Part shown: one piece after another, positions 35,781 through 45,209 of the stretch
How the letters are laid out: each line of letters begins with the position of its first letter
How positions within the stretch are numbered: the stretch's first letter is position 1
NCBI RefSeq assembly: GCF_900218065.1
Contig: NZ_OBMU01000001.1
Location: 1,739,335-1,803,334 of the forward strand
Source: Novosphingobium sp. Chol11
GTDB taxonomy: Bacteria > Pseudomonadota > Alphaproteobacteria > Sphingomonadales > Sphingomonadaceae
Direction: 5' to 3'
Length of the DNA stretch: 64,000 bases
Notes under the pieces: model-generated
Told to the model about the DNA's origin: nothing
The model's input: the letters and a program-made list of their open reading frames with translations, nothing else
Databases searched by the model: none
Translations under genes and position numbers: made by a program

Positions 35781-36221
35781 CTAACGCGGCATTTGCAATG
35801 ATGCGTAGCAGGTAAAGCCACTGGTCCCGGACTGAAGGCGGCGGATATAGTTCAGATAGGCCTGATTCTGCTCATAGCTGGTGCCGGGCAGCCGTCCGCC
35901 GCGCAGGGCCCGCCGGACCTCCTCACCGCTATAGCTGCGTCCCTGCGTGGGCACGGCCCCCGCCGTCCCAGCCGGAACGACCTGACCATTGGGAGCGATA
36001 TATTTGCCAGCCCGCGCCTGATCGGGAACCGGGATCGTGCAGTTCAGCACCGATGCAGCCGTGTTGGCCAGCGCCGGACGAATGGACACGATCGCAGACG
36101 CCGCCACCGCGCCAGCCATCAAGATCTGGCGGCGCGAAGGCACCATGGAATCGACGTCCCGCTCCGTACCTTCTGCAGGTGCGGAATCGGAAAGATGCTG
36201 TCCGGACGATGGCTCTGTCAT
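35781..36221 (-). CDS. Tat-signal protein leading the HPr-rel-A type operon
   Basis: 146 residues from ATG 36221 (AGGAT five bases upstream); ATG 36146 would give 121 residues with a compact signal. A twin-arginine signal is visible: PSRRQILMAG, a hydrophobic stretch (AVAASAIVSI) and an ALA-type cleavage site (RPALANT). The mature part of about 75 residues has two Cys (LNCTIP, FTCYAS), a Gly/Pro-rich middle and a Tyr-rich end (GTSYEQNQAYLNYIRRL). No known domain. As first gene of the operon with a kinase, a PqqD-like protein and a nucleotidyltransferase, it is a candidate substrate, but nothing in its sequence proves this. Confidence 0.72.
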   Translation of the reverse strand: MTEPSSGQHLSDSAPAEGTERDVDSMVPSRRQILMAGAVAASAIVSIRPALANTAASVLNCTIPVPDQARAGKYIAPNGQVVPAGTAGAVPTQGRSYSGEEVRRALRGGRLPGTSYEQNQAYLNYIRRLQSGTSGFTCYASLQMPR

Positions 36222-36319
36222 ATCATCCTGATCCGCTATCGCGCTTGCCAAAGCGTAAAGAATCCACGCTATTGCGCCAGCCATTGCAGCAAAGCAGCCA
36301 ATAATCCAGCACGGTAACC

Positions 36320-37573
36320 ATGAATCGACTGAGCATTTCCCAGATCATCGCCTCGCTGGCCATGCTGTTCCTGGCTACCGGATCGACATTGCTGATGGGC
36401 GCCCCCCTGTGGGCCATAGCTCTCCCGGTACTTGCGGGTATCGCCGTCCTCCTTATCACGGCGCAGGGAACGCCGCTCGAACCGGTCCCGCCTTCTCCGG
36501 CCGAACAAGCGGCCAATATCGCCGATCATCCGGACTTTGCCGACCTCATGGAGGCGATCACCGACCCGCTGATGCTGATCGAGCGCGGCCGGATCGTACG
36601 CGCCAATCGCGCCGCCCAACGCTTGCTGGGCGCACATATCGAAGGTGAGGACGCCCGCATAGCCATCCGGCATCCCGCGGCAGCCGAACGGCTTGCGAGC
36701 CTCGCTCCCATGTCGGAGGCCATGATGCTCGACCTCGTCGGCCTTGGGACACGCGATCAGCGCTGGCAGATGCGCATCGCGCCGCTCGGCGCTGAAGGTG
36801 ATATCCGCCGGCTCGTCCATCTCGCCGACCATAGTGGCGCCTATGCGGCGGAAAAGATGCGCGTCGATTTCGTGGCCAATGCCAGCCACGAACTGCGCAC
36901 CCCGCTCGCGGGCATATTGGGCTTTATCGAGACGCTCGGCGACCCCGACCTTGGCCGCGACAATGATACCCGGCAGCGCTTCCTGAAGATCATGGATGGC
37001 GAAGCGCGCCGGATGCAGCGGCTGATCGACGATCTCATTTCCCTCTCCCGGATCGAAGCGGAAAAATATCGGGCGCCTGACAGCCCGGTCGATCTGGGGT
37101 CGTTGGCGGCTGAAGTAGTGGGAGTCTTCCGAACAAGCCATGGCGAGCGGGGCCGGGAGGTGGAACTGGACGTCACCCCCGGCCTGCCGGAAGTCGCCGG
37201 AGACCGGCCGCAGTTGTCGCAGCTTTTGCACAACCTGATCGGCAACTCGGTCAAATATGGCAAGGCGGGCACGCCGATCCGCGTGAGCCTGGCCGCAGGA
37301 CCAAGCGGCATGACCCGCCTGATGGTCGCGGACGAAGGCGAAGGCATCGGCCTCGATCACCTCCCCCGGCTCACCGAACGCTTCTACCGCGTGGACTCGG
37401 GCCGCAGCCGCGCCGTGGGCGGCACGGGCCTGGGCCTCGCCATCGTCAAACATATTGTGGAACGGCACCGTGGCAGGCTCGATATCACGAGCACGCCCGG
37501 CAAAGGGACGACGATCACCGTGCTGCTGCCTCCAATGCCCCTTGAAGAGAAGATGTCGGCGTCCAGGCTTTGA
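36320..37573 (+). CDS. phoR: Phosphate regulon sensor histidine kinase PhoR
   Basis: 417 residues. Two N-terminal membrane helices (about 8-27 and 30-48), a PAS-like region (DLMEAITDPLMLIERGRIVRAN), then HisKA with His190 in ASHELRTPLAG and an HATPase_c domain (LLHNLIGNSVKYG, DEGEGIG, GGTGLGLAIVKHI). This is the short PhoR layout lacking a large periplasmic sensor; it is expected to sense phosphate through PstSCAB-PhoU. It is divergent from the Tat-signal gene and followed by the Pho-box region and pst genes, which supports the assignment. Confidence 0.93.
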   Translation: MNRLSISQIIASLAMLFLATGSTLLMGAPLWAIALPVLAGIAVLLITAQGTPLEPVPPSPAEQAANIADHPDFADLMEAITDPLMLIERGRIVRANRAAQRLLGAHIEGEDARIAIRHPAAAERLASLAPMSEAMMLDLVGLGTRDQRWQMRIAPLGAEGDIRRLVHLADHSGAYAAEKMRVDFVANASHELRTPLAGILGFIETLGDPDLGRDNDTRQRFLKIMDGEARRMQRLIDDLISLSRIEAEKYRAPDSPVDLGSLAAEVVGVFRTSHGERGREVELDVTPGLPEVAGDRPQLSQLLHNLIGNSVKYGKAGTPIRVSLAAGPSGMTRLMVADEGEGIGLDHLPRLTERFYRVDSGRSRAVGGTGLGLAIVKHIVERHRGRLDITSTPGKGTTITVLLPPMPLEEKMSASRL

Positions 37574-37610
37574 AAGAAAATCTGCGATCCGGTGGGCAGA
37601 CCGGTGGCTA

Positions 37611-37638
37611 TGTCATAAAAGTGCAATTGGATTGTCAC
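37611..37638 (+). promoter_or_regulatory. Candidate Pho box upstream of pstS
   Basis: TGTCAT at 37611 and TGTCAC at 37633 are exactly 22 bases apart, two turns of the 11-base Pho-box period, with a weaker TGCAAT at 37622 in the middle position. The site is 81 bases before the pstS start. PhoB is encoded at the end of the same gene run. Confidence 0.68.
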
Positions 37639-37718
37639 AAAGGCGCGACTTACCGCGGCTAAGGCGCCCGCAGGGGGGCGGCGATTGCGAATCGCGGCCT
37701 TGATCAAGGAGACTATCC

Positions 37719-38768
37719 GTGAAGCATTTCGCTCTGATGGCTGCTACCGCAGCAGCCGCTCTCACCCTCGCCGGTTGCGGCGAATCTGGCGGCGGCAGCG
37801 CAACGCGCGACCAGATCCGCGCGGTTGGCTCATCCACCGTCTACCCCTTCGCAACCGCCGTCGCCGAGATGTTCGTGCAGGGCAATTCCGGCATGAAGTC
37901 GCCGATCATCGAATCGACCGGCACCGGTGGCGGCGTGAAGCTGTTCTGCGCTGGCGTCGGTGCACAATATCCTGACATCGCCAACGCCTCGCGCCGCATG
38001 AAGAAGGCCGAGTTCGAGGATTGCCAGAAGAATGGCGTCAAGGACATCATCGAAATCCAGGTCGGCGTCGACGGCCTCGCCTTCGCTGAATCGAAGGCCG
38101 GACCCGGCTTCAAGCTGACGCCCAAGATCGTCTATGAAGCGCTTGCCGCGAACCCCTATGGCAAGGGTCCGAACAAGGCCGAAACCTGGAAGGACGTCGA
38201 TCCGAGCCTTCCCGCGACCGCCATCAGCGTCTTCGGCCCGCCATCAACCAGCGGCACGCGCGACTCGCTCGCCGAACTGGTGCTGACCAAGGGCTGCGAA
38301 ACGGATCCTGCCATGAAGACGCTCAAGGAAAAGAGCGAGGACGAGTTCAAGGCGACCTGCACCCGCGTCCGTGAAGATGGCAAATATGTGGATTCGGGCG
38401 AAAACGACAATCTGATCGTCCAGAAGCTCGCCGCCAATCCCAATGCGCTTGGCGTGTTCGGCTTCAGTTATCTTGAGGAAAACAAGGACAAGCTGAAGGA
38501 CGTTTCGCTCAACGGTGTCGAAGCCACCTATGAAACCGTATCCACCGGCAAATATCCCGGCGCGCGTCCTCTCTACATCTATGTGAAGAAAGCGCACATG
38601 ACCGCTATCCCAGGTCTTCAGGCTTTCCTCAACAGCTTCGCCGCCAACTGGGGTCCAGGTGGCGCGCTGACGAAGCGTGGCATGGTCGCCGCGCCTGATG
38701 ATGTGCGCAAGGCGAGCGCGGAAGCGGTCAAGTCGCTGACTGTTCTCGACGGTTCGCAGCTCAAGTAA
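37719..38768 (+). CDS. pstS: Phosphate-binding lipoprotein PstS
   Basis: 349 residues starting at GTG 37719 with AAGGAG eight bases upstream. A lipoprotein signal ends in LTLAGCGES, so the protein is anchored on the periplasmic side rather than free. Phosphate-binding residues are in [16 protein letters not shown] and [13 protein letters not shown]. High-affinity phosphate capture for PstCAB. First gene of pstSCAB-phoU-phoB, under the Pho box. Confidence 0.95.
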   Translation: MKHFALMAATAAAALTLAGCGESGGGSATRDQIRAVGSSTVYPFATAVAEMFVQGNSGMKSPIIESTGTGGGVKLFCAGVGAQYPDIANASRRMKKAEFEDCQKNGVKDIIEIQVGVDGLAFAESKAGPGFKLTPKIVYEALAANPYGKGPNKAETWKDVDPSLPATAISVFGPPSTSGTRDSLAELVLTKGCETDPAMKTLKEKSEDEFKATCTRVREDGKYVDSGENDNLIVQKLAANPNALGVFGFSYLEENKDKLKDVSLNGVEATYETVSTGKYPGARPLYIYVKKAHMTAIPGLQAFLNSFAANWGPGGALTKRGMVAAPDDVRKASAEAVKSLTVLDGSQLK

Positions 38769-38777
38769 GCGGAAGAC

Positions 38778-40172
38778 ATGACAGGTCCTGCAATCCTCCT
38801 GCTGCTGGCGGGCCTTGGCGCGATCGCCTGGGTCAGCGCCCGGGCGCGCGCACTGCGGCTGCAAACCGCCGCGCGCGCCTCGGGCCGCCGCGATGCCGTG
38901 CATAGCCTGCCGGGTTATCATGGCTGGTATGTCGCGCTGTGGACGCTTGTCCCGGCGGCGATATTCCTCGCCATCTGGGCGAACATCGCGCCTGGGCTCG
39001 TTACCCAGGATGTGCTGCACAGCCCGGCCGCGCAGGGCCTGCCAGCCGATGATTTCTCGCGCTCCGCGATATTGGGCGAAGCGCGGGCAATCGCGGTGGG
39101 ATCGCAGGCGGGAGCATTCAACCCGCTCTCGCAGGGCCTCGTCCAACCCTATAGTGACGCGCTCGCCAAATATGGCATGGCCGGCGCAGCGCTGGCGCTG
39201 GTGCTGGCCTTTGCCGGGGGCGCCTACGCCTTCACCCGCGTGCGGCCTGATTTCCGGGCACGCACGCGGGTTGAAAGGCTCGTGATGGCCGTATTGCTCA
39301 TCGCCTCCCTTCTGGCGATCGTCACCACCCTTGGCATCGTCGTATCGCTGCTGTGGCAGAGCCTCCGCTTCTTCTCGATGGTAAACCCCGTCGATTTCCT
39401 CTTCGGCACCAAATGGAGTCCGCAGTCTGCGGCGATGGGCTATGGCAATGATGATGCCTTCGGCGCCGTCCCGCTATTCTGGGGCACCATCTTCATCGGC
39501 GCGATCATCGCCATGGTCGTTGCTATCCCGCTCGGCCTGATGAGCGCGGTCTATCTCACCCAATATGCCAGCCCCACCGTCCGCAAATGGATGAAGCCCA
39601 TCCTTGAAGTGCTCGCGGGCGTTCCGACTGTCGTCTACGGCTATTTCGCGGCGCTGACAGTTGCCCCCGCATTGCGCGACCTCGCCGTGGCGATCGGCAT
39701 TCAGGGTGCCTCGTCGGAAAGCGCGCTTGCCGCTGGCCTCGTCATGGGCGTGATGATCATCCCGTTCGTATCCTCCATGGCGGACGACAGCATCGCCGCC
39801 GTACCCCAATCCATGCGCGACGGCAGCCTTGCCATGGGCGCGACCACCAGCGAGACGATCCGCCGCGTGCTGATCCCCGCCGCCCTTCCCGGGGTCGTCG
39901 GCGGCGTGCTGCTCGCCGTCAGCCGCGCGATCGGCGAGACGATGATCGTTGTCATGGCTGCGGGCCTGGCGGCAAACCTCACCTTGAACCCCTTCGCGAG
40001 CGTGACCACCGTCACGACCCAGATCGTGCAGCTGCTGACCGGGGACCAGGAATTCGACAGCGCAAAGACGCTGGCGGCCTTCGCCCTTGGCCTTGTCCTC
40101 TTCGTCGTGACCCTGCTGCTCAACATCGTGGCCCTGCGGGTCGTGAAGAAATATCGCGAGGCTTACGAATGA
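38778..40172 (+). CDS. pstC: Phosphate ABC transporter permease PstC
   Basis: 464 residues, longer than E. coli PstC (319). The extra N-terminal 150 residues contain two membrane helices and a periplasmic loop, as in many alphaproteobacteria. The ABC permease core starts near residue 165 and has the EAA loop as QSMRDGSLAMGATTSETIRRVLIP. Ten-base gap after pstS. A repeat unit separates it from pstA. Confidence 0.93.
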   Translation: MTGPAILLLLAGLGAIAWVSARARALRLQTAARASGRRDAVHSLPGYHGWYVALWTLVPAAIFLAIWANIAPGLVTQDVLHSPAAQGLPADDFSRSAILGEARAIAVGSQAGAFNPLSQGLVQPYSDALAKYGMAGAALALVLAFAGGAYAFTRVRPDFRARTRVERLVMAVLLIASLLAIVTTLGIVVSLLWQSLRFFSMVNPVDFLFGTKWSPQSAAMGYGNDDAFGAVPLFWGTIFIGAIIAMVVAIPLGLMSAVYLTQYASPTVRKWMKPILEVLAGVPTVVYGYFAALTVAPALRDLAVAIGIQGASSESALAAGLVMGVMIIPFVSSMADDSIAAVPQSMRDGSLAMGATTSETIRRVLIPAALPGVVGGVLLAVSRAIGETMIVVMAAGLAANLTLNPFASVTTVTTQIVQLLTGDQEFDSAKTLAAFALGLVLFVVTLLLNIVALRVVKKYREAYE

Positions 40173-40189
40173 GCCTTCATATCCGTCAT

Positions 40190-40269
40190 CCGTTCGGGCT
40201 GAGCTTGTCGAAGCCCTTCACTTCTCGTCCAGAACTGAAGAGCCCTTCGACAGGCTCAGGGCGAACGGG
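40190..40269. repeat. Intergenic inverted repeat, family A, copy 1 (pstC-pstA)
   Basis: Left arm CCGTTCGGGCTGAGC... (from 40190) and right arm ending ...GGGCGAACGG are inverted copies of about 27 bases around a 22-base loop. The same pair occurs at 48424-48500. It lies inside the pst operon and its right end abuts the pstA start. Confidence 0.85.
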
Positions 40270-40278
40270 GTCAATATT

Positions 40279-41523
40279 GTGAACAGCGAACGCCTCCCCA
40301 CCGACTGGAAGTCGGACGCAATGCGCAAGCGGATCGCCCGCCGCTATGCGTCGGAACGCCGCTTCAAGGCTGCCGGCCTTCTCGCCGTGGCGCTGTCAGC
40401 CGCCTTCCTCGCCTTCCTGCTCTTCAGCATGCTCGGCAATGGATTGCGCGGCTTCAGCCAGACGGAAATCGCCGTGAAGATCGACTTCCCGGCCTCTCCC
40501 ATCCTGCTTGATCCCTCCGCGATCACGGACGAAGCGCTTGCCAACGCCAATCTGCCGATGGTGACGGGGGAGGCTGTGAAGAAGGCGCTTGGCCCGGATG
40601 CCGAAGAATGGGTGTCGCCTGCCGCATGGACCGTGGTTCGCGATGCGATCAAGGCCGACCCCGATATTCTCGGCCGCACGGAGACCCTGCGCCTGCCCGC
40701 TTCGACCGGAATCGATCTGGCCGCCAAGAGTGACGGCACGGCGGAAGCGGAAGCCGCAGTGGACCGCCTCGAAAAGGCGGGGCTGCTGTCGACCAGCTTC
40801 AACAGCGGCTTCCTGACCGGCAGCGACGGTACGGATCCGACGCGCGTCGGCATCTGGGGCGCGTTCAAGGGATCGCTGCTCACCATGCTGGTGACGCTGG
40901 TGCTGAGCTTCCCGATCGGCGTCGCGACCGCCGTCTATCTGGAGGAATATGCGCGCAAGAACTGGCTGACCGACATTATCGAAGTGTCGATCAACAATCT
41001 CGCGGCCGTTCCCTCGATCATCTTCGGCCTGTTGGGGCTGTCGATCTTCCTGAACTTTCTCCATCTGCCGCGCTCGGCCGCACTGGTCGGCGGCATGACG
41101 CTGGCGCTCATGACCATGCCGGTCATCGTCATCGCGGGCCGTAACGCCATCAAGTCGGTGCCGCCCAGCATCCGCGACGCGGCGCTCGGCATCGGCGCAA
41201 GCCCGGTCCAGGTGGTCTTCCACCACGTCCTGCCGCTCGCCCTGCCCGGCATCCTCACCGGCACGATCATCGGCATGGCCCGTGCGCTTGGCGAAACCGC
41301 GCCGCTGCTCATGATCGGCATGCGCGCCTTCATCGCGACGCCGCCGGGCGGGATCACCGACCCTGCAACGGTTCTCCCGGTGCAGATCTTCCTCTGGTCG
41401 GACGAAGTCTCGAAGGGCTTTGTCGAAAAGACCTCCGCCGCCATCATCGTTCTGCTGGTCTTCCTGCTCGCGATGAACGGCCTCGCCATCTACCTGCGCA
41501 ACAAGTTCGAAAAACGGTGGTAA
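40279..41523 (+). CDS. pstA: Phosphate ABC transporter permease PstA
   Basis: 414 residues from GTG 40279; ATG 40321 is an alternative. The N-terminal region has one membrane helix and a periplasmic domain of about 130 residues (DUF3333 type), absent in E. coli PstA (296). The permease core has the EAA loop [23 protein letters not shown]. The ribosome site of the GTG is formed by the end of the family A repeat (GGGG at 40267-40270). Confidence 0.93.
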   Translation: MNSERLPTDWKSDAMRKRIARRYASERRFKAAGLLAVALSAAFLAFLLFSMLGNGLRGFSQTEIAVKIDFPASPILLDPSAITDEALANANLPMVTGEAVKKALGPDAEEWVSPAAWTVVRDAIKADPDILGRTETLRLPASTGIDLAAKSDGTAEAEAAVDRLEKAGLLSTSFNSGFLTGSDGTDPTRVGIWGAFKGSLLTMLVTLVLSFPIGVATAVYLEEYARKNWLTDIIEVSINNLAAVPSIIFGLLGLSIFLNFLHLPRSAALVGGMTLALMTMPVIVIAGRNAIKSVPPSIRDAALGIGASPVQVVFHHVLPLALPGILTGTIIGMARALGETAPLLMIGMRAFIATPPGGITDPATVLPVQIFLWSDEVSKGFVEKTSAAIIVLLVFLLAMNGLAIYLRNKFEKRW

Positions 41524-41525
41524 CA

Positions 41526-42317
41526 ATGATGCACGAACCGCAAACACTGGTGCCCGCCACCGAAACCAAGATGACCGCGCGCGACGTGAAGGTCTTCTAC
41601 GGCGAAAAGCAGGCGATCAAGGGCGTCTCGATCGACGTCGACATGGACAATGTGACCGCGTTCATCGGCCCGTCGGGCTGCGGCAAGTCGACCTTCCTGC
41701 GGACACTCAACCGCATGAACGACACCGTCGCTTCGGCGCGGGTCGAAGGCACGATCACGCTCGATGGCGAGGATATCTACGCCCCGTCGATGGACGTGGT
41801 GCAGCTGCGCGCCCGGGTCGGCATGGTCTTTCAGAAGCCCAATCCCTTCCCCAAGTCGATCTACGAGAATATCGCCTACGGCCCCCGCATCCACGGCCTC
41901 GCCCATGGCAAGGCGGACCTCGACGTAATCGTCGAAAAGTCGCTGCGCCGCGCGGGCCTGTGGGACGAGGTGAAGGATCGACTGCACGATAGCGGCACCG
42001 CGCTTTCGGGCGGGCAGCAGCAGCGTCTCTGCATCGGCCGCGCCATCGCCGTCGAACCCGAAGTCATCCTGATGGACGAGCCCTGTTCGGCGCTCGACCC
42101 GATCGCCACTGCAAAGATCGAGGAACTGATCCACGAACTGCGCGGCCGTTACGCGATCGTCATCGTCACCCATAACATGCAACAGGCCGCCCGCGTGTCG
42201 CAGCGCACCGCCTTTTTCCACCTGGGCGAACTGGTCGAATATGGCGTGACATCGGACATCTTCACCAATCCGCGTCAGGAGCGGACCAAGGACTATATCA
42301 CCGGACGCTACGGCTGA
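41526..42317 (+). CDS. pstB: Phosphate ABC transporter ATPase PstB
   Basis: 263 residues from ATG 41526; the adjacent ATG 41529 is equally possible. Walker [10 protein letters not shown] at 48-56, Q-loop [13 protein letters not shown], signature [11 protein letters not shown], Walker [14 protein letters not shown] and the switch His in VTHNMQQ are all present. The [11 protein letters not shown] segment is typical of PstB. Starts two bases after the pstA stop. Confidence 0.96.
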   Translation: MMHEPQTLVPATETKMTARDVKVFYGEKQAIKGVSIDVDMDNVTAFIGPSGCGKSTFLRTLNRMNDTVASARVEGTITLDGEDIYAPSMDVVQLRARVGMVFQKPNPFPKSIYENIAYGPRIHGLAHGKADLDVIVEKSLRRAGLWDEVKDRLHDSGTALSGGQQQRLCIGRAIAVEPEVILMDEPCSALDPIATAKIEELIHELRGRYAIVIVTHNMQQAARVSQRTAFFHLGELVEYGVTSDIFTNPRQERTKDYITGRYG

Positions 42318-42334
42318 ACCGGGGGAGACGAGAC

Positions 42335-43030
42335 ATGGCTGAACATACGATCAAGGCTTTCGACGAGGAAATCGACAAGCTGCGCGGCCTCATCGCGGAA
42401 ATGGGGGGGCGCGCGGAAGCCGCTATCGAGAACGCGATGCTGGCGCTCCAGCGTCAGGACAAGTCGCTCGCGGCCCAGGTCGTCGCCGACGACAAGCGCA
42501 TCGACGCGATCGAGGCCGAAGTCGAAAAGCTGGTGATCCAGGTCATCGCCCTGCGCGCGCCCATGGCAAACGACCTGCGCGACGTGATCGCCGCGCTGAA
42601 AATCGTCGGCGTGGTGGAGCGCATCGGCGACTATGCCAAGAATATCGCCAAGCGCGTGCCGCTGATTGCCGCCAACCAGCGCACGCTGGAGCCGGTCTCG
42701 CTGCTTCCATCCATGGGTCAAGTCGCGGCTGAAATGGTGCATGACGCCCTCAATGCCTTCGCCGCGCGTGACGCAGATCTCGCGCTCGCTGTCATCGAGC
42801 GCGACACGGTCGTGGACGACTTCTACAATAGCGTCTTCCGCACGCTCGTCACCTTCATGGTCGAAAATCCCAAGACGATCAGCGAGTGCGCGCACCTGCT
42901 GTTCGTCGCCAAGAATATCGAACGGATCGGTGACCACGCGACCAATGTCGCCGAGATGGTCTACTACGCCGCGACCGGCCAGACCCTGCCGGAGCGCGAG
43001 CGCGGCGGCACCCAGCCCCTGGAGGACTGA
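42335..43030 (+). CDS. phoU: Phosphate signalling regulator PhoU
   Basis: 231 residues, two three-helix PhoU repeats with the metal-binding E/DxxxD motifs (e.g. VADDKRIDAIEAEVE and VIERDTVVDDFYN). It links PstSCAB to PhoR, keeping the kinase off when phosphate is plentiful. GGGGGAG precedes the ATG by seven bases. Normal length and position in pstSCAB-phoU-phoB. Confidence 0.95.
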   Translation: MAEHTIKAFDEEIDKLRGLIAEMGGRAEAAIENAMLALQRQDKSLAAQVVADDKRIDAIEAEVEKLVIQVIALRAPMANDLRDVIAALKIVGVVERIGDYAKNIAKRVPLIAANQRTLEPVSLLPSMGQVAAEMVHDALNAFAARDADLALAVIERDTVVDDFYNSVFRTLVTFMVENPKTISECAHLLFVAKNIERIGDHATNVAEMVYYAATGQTLPERERGGTQPLED

Positions 43031-43032
43031 AT

Positions 43033-43734
43033 ATGGCGAGAGCCAAGATGCTTCTGGTTGAAGATGACGCGGCCCTCGCAGAACTTCTGATCTGGCATTT
43101 CAAGCGCGAGGATTTCGACGTCGCGCACACCGTCGATGGCGAGGAAGCGCTGCTGCTCGCGCAGGAGAATGTGCCCGACATCGTCCTGCTCGACTGGATG
43201 GTCGAAAGCCTGTCAGGCATCGAAGTCTGCCGCCGCCTGCGCCGCATGAACGGGACCGCCAATGTCCCCATCATCATGCTCACCGCGCGCGGCGAGGAAG
43301 AAGACCGTGTGCGCGGCCTCGAAACCGGCGCGGACGACTATGTCACTAAGCCTTTCTCTCCCCGCGAACTGGTCGCCCGCGTCGGCGCCGTCCTTCGCCG
43401 CGTCCGCCCGGCGCTTGCGGGCGAGACGCTGACTTTCGCGGACGTGGAAATGGACACGGTCGGTCACAAGGTCCGGCGCGGTGGCCAGGTGATCCCGCTC
43501 GGCCCCACCGAATTCCGCCTGCTCAAGCATTTCCTGGAGCATCCCGGCTGGGTCTTCTCCCGCGAACGCCTGCTAGATAGCGTATGGGGTCAGGACAGCG
43601 ATATCGAACTGCGCACCGTCGACGTCCACATCCGCCGCCTGCGCAAGGCAATCAACGCTGATGGCAAATATCGCGACATCATCCGCACGGTCCGATCGGC
43701 GGGCTATGCGCTGGATACGGATGGCGTAGGGTAG
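43033..43734 (+). CDS. phoB: Phosphate regulon response regulator PhoB
   Basis: 233 residues. Receiver domain with acidic pocket (VEDD, residues 9-12), phospho-acceptor Asp54 in VLLDWM and conserved Lys in YVTKPFSP; OmpR-type winged helix after it (LGPTEFRLLKHFLEHPG, VDVHIRRLRKAI). Partner of PhoR at 36320 although separated by the pst genes. Starts two bases after the phoU stop. No clear terminator; a repeat pair follows. Confidence 0.95.
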   Translation: MARAKMLLVEDDAALAELLIWHFKREDFDVAHTVDGEEALLLAQENVPDIVLLDWMVESLSGIEVCRRLRRMNGTANVPIIMLTARGEEEDRVRGLETGADDYVTKPFSPRELVARVGAVLRRVRPALAGETLTFADVEMDTVGHKVRRGGQVIPLGPTEFRLLKHFLEHPGWVFSRERLLDSVWGQDSDIELRTVDVHIRRLRKAINADGKYRDIIRTVRSAGYALDTDGVG

Positions 43735-43766
43735 AGGATCGGTTGGCTTGAGTGCCCCGCATTCAT

Positions 43767-43896
43767 CCCCCCTCCCGCAGGCGGGAGGGGTCAGGGGGTG
43801 GGCTGGCGCAACGTCCGAGTTAGTTGTCAACGGCTGGCCGGGGAGCTCGCTGCGCTCGCGCCCACCCCTAGCCCCTCCCGCTTGCGGGAGGGGAAA
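43767..43896. repeat. Intergenic inverted repeat, family C, copy 1 (phoB-def)
   Basis: Two arms, each a short palindrome of the form CCCCTCCCGC-GCGGGAGGGG followed or preceded by the stretch GGGTGGGC / GCCCACCC, at 43767-43804 and 43860-43896. A related pair occurs at 60786-60917. It fills most of the 246-base gap between phoB and def. Confidence 0.8.
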
Positions 43897-43923
43897 GTGA
43901 GCTGAAGGTCATCAATATATCAA

Positions 43924-43960
43924 CAGAAAAAGCGCTCCAGCCTTCCGACCAGAGCGCTTC
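43924..43960 (-). terminator. Rho-independent terminator of def
   Basis: On the minus strand GAAGCGCTC pairs with GAGCGCTTT (stem AAGCGCTC/GAGCGCTT) and is followed by TTTTCTG. It lies 21 bases past the def stop. Confidence 0.8.
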
Positions 43961-43980
43961 CGCAACCTTTCAAGGGCGTA

Positions 43981-44511
43981 TCAAGCCGCCTTGCGGGCCT
44001 TCGTCAGCTTCTTCAGCAGCATGTCGCGCTTCAGCCGCGACAGATGATCTATGAACAGCACGCCCTGCAAATGATCCATCTCATGTTGCAGGCAGGTTGC
44101 CAGCAGACCCTCAAGCTGTTCCTCATGGATGCGCCCGTCCCGGTCCATCCAGCTCGCCCGGATCGTCGCGGGGCGCTCGACCTCGGCATATTGGTCAGGC
44201 ACCGACAGGCAACCCTCATTGTAAACCGACAGGTCCGCCGAGCCTTCCAGAATCTCGGGATTGATGAACACCATCGGCTTTTTCACCGAAGGCGCCCCCT
44301 CCTCGTCCGATTCGGGCTCCTGCAAATCGATCACCAGCACGCGCTTGGGTACGCCGACCTGGATCGCAGCCAGGCCGATGCCGGGGGCGTCGTACATGGT
44401 CTCGAACATGTCGTCGATCAGGCGCTGCAGATCGTCGTCGATCGCCTCCACCGGAGACGAAATGGTACGCAGGCGCGGATCGGGCGCCTCAAGGATCGGA
44501 AGAATGGCCAT
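43981..44511 (-). CDS. def: Peptide deformylase
   Basis: 176 residues; removes the formyl group from nascent proteins. All three family motifs are present: GIGLAAIQ (44-51), EGCLSVP (99-105, metal-binding Cys) and QHEMDHLQG (142-150, HExxH). Follows recR by 48 bases on the same strand. The formylation enzyme gene fmt lies on the other side of recR, divergent, so both ends of the formyl cycle are within 2 kb. Confidence 0.97.
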   Translation of the reverse strand: MAILPILEAPDPRLRTISSPVEAIDDDLQRLIDDMFETMYDAPGIGLAAIQVGVPKRVLVIDLQEPESDEEGAPSVKKPMVFINPEILEGSADLSVYNEGCLSVPDQYAEVERPATIRASWMDRDGRIHEEQLEGLLATCLQHEMDHLQGVLFIDHLSRLKRDMLLKKLTKARKAA

Positions 44512-44559
44512 GTGGTTAAAATAGCCGCAATGGCGGGCTTTTTCAAGCGACCGCCAAGC

Positions 44560-45156
44560 TCACGAAACGGGACGCCGTGCCCGCAGCGCCTGTGCCAAAG
44601 TCCCCTCGTCCAGATAATCAAGCTCGCCGCCCACCGGCACCCCATGGGCCAGCTGCGTCAGCCGCACTGGAAAGCGCTCCAGCCGCTCTGCCAGATAATG
44701 CGCCGTCGTCTGCCCCTCCAGCGTCGCGTTCATGGCCAGCACCACCTCGTCGATGCCGCCCGCCTCCACCCGCGCGATCAGCGCGTCGATGGAAAGGTCC
44801 TCCGGCCGCACTCCCTCCAGCGCCGACAATCGACCGCCCAGCACATGGAATCGGCCCGGAAACAGCCGCGACTTGTCCAGCGCCCACAGGTCGGCGACAT
44901 CCTCCACCACACACATCGCCCGCGCGTCGCGGCGCGGGTCCGCGCAAATGCCGCAAGGGTCGACCGTGTCGACATTGCCGCAAATGCCGCAGGTCACAAG
45001 CCGATCGTTCACCGCATCGAGCGCGCGCAGCAGCGGTTCGAGCGCGCTTTCCCGCTTCTTCAGCAAATGCAGCACAGCGCGCCGCGCCGAACGCGGGCCA
45101 AGGCCTGGCAGGCGGGATAGCGCCTGCGTCAGCGCATCGATCTCTGAAGAAGCCAT
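44560..45156 (-). CDS. recR: Recombination mediator protein RecR
   Basis: 198 residues. N-terminal helix-hairpin-helix ([20 protein letters not shown]), a four-Cys zinc finger ([16 protein letters not shown]), then a Toprim domain with Walker-B-like acidic residues ([12 protein letters not shown]). It works with RecF/RecO to load RecA at gaps. dnaX, often its neighbour, is not in the window. Divergent from fmt. Confidence 0.96.
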   Translation of the reverse strand: MASSEIDALTQALSRLPGLGPRSARRAVLHLLKKRESALEPLLRALDAVNDRLVTCGICGNVDTVDPCGICADPRRDARAMCVVEDVADLWALDKSRLFPGRFHVLGGRLSALEGVRPEDLSIDALIARVEAGGIDEVVLAMNATLEGQTTAHYLAERLERFPVRLTQLAHGVPVGGELDYLDEGTLAQALRARRPVS

Positions 45157-45209
45157 GGAACCGAGATAGGGGCTTGCAAGTCCGGGGTCAAAAGAGTTGA
45201 GAGGCCACT

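Noticed and set aside
43735..43980. CRISPR-like array from the repeated C-rich units
   Set aside because: There are only two units, in inverted not direct orientation, without spacers; they are an inverted intergenic repeat pair.
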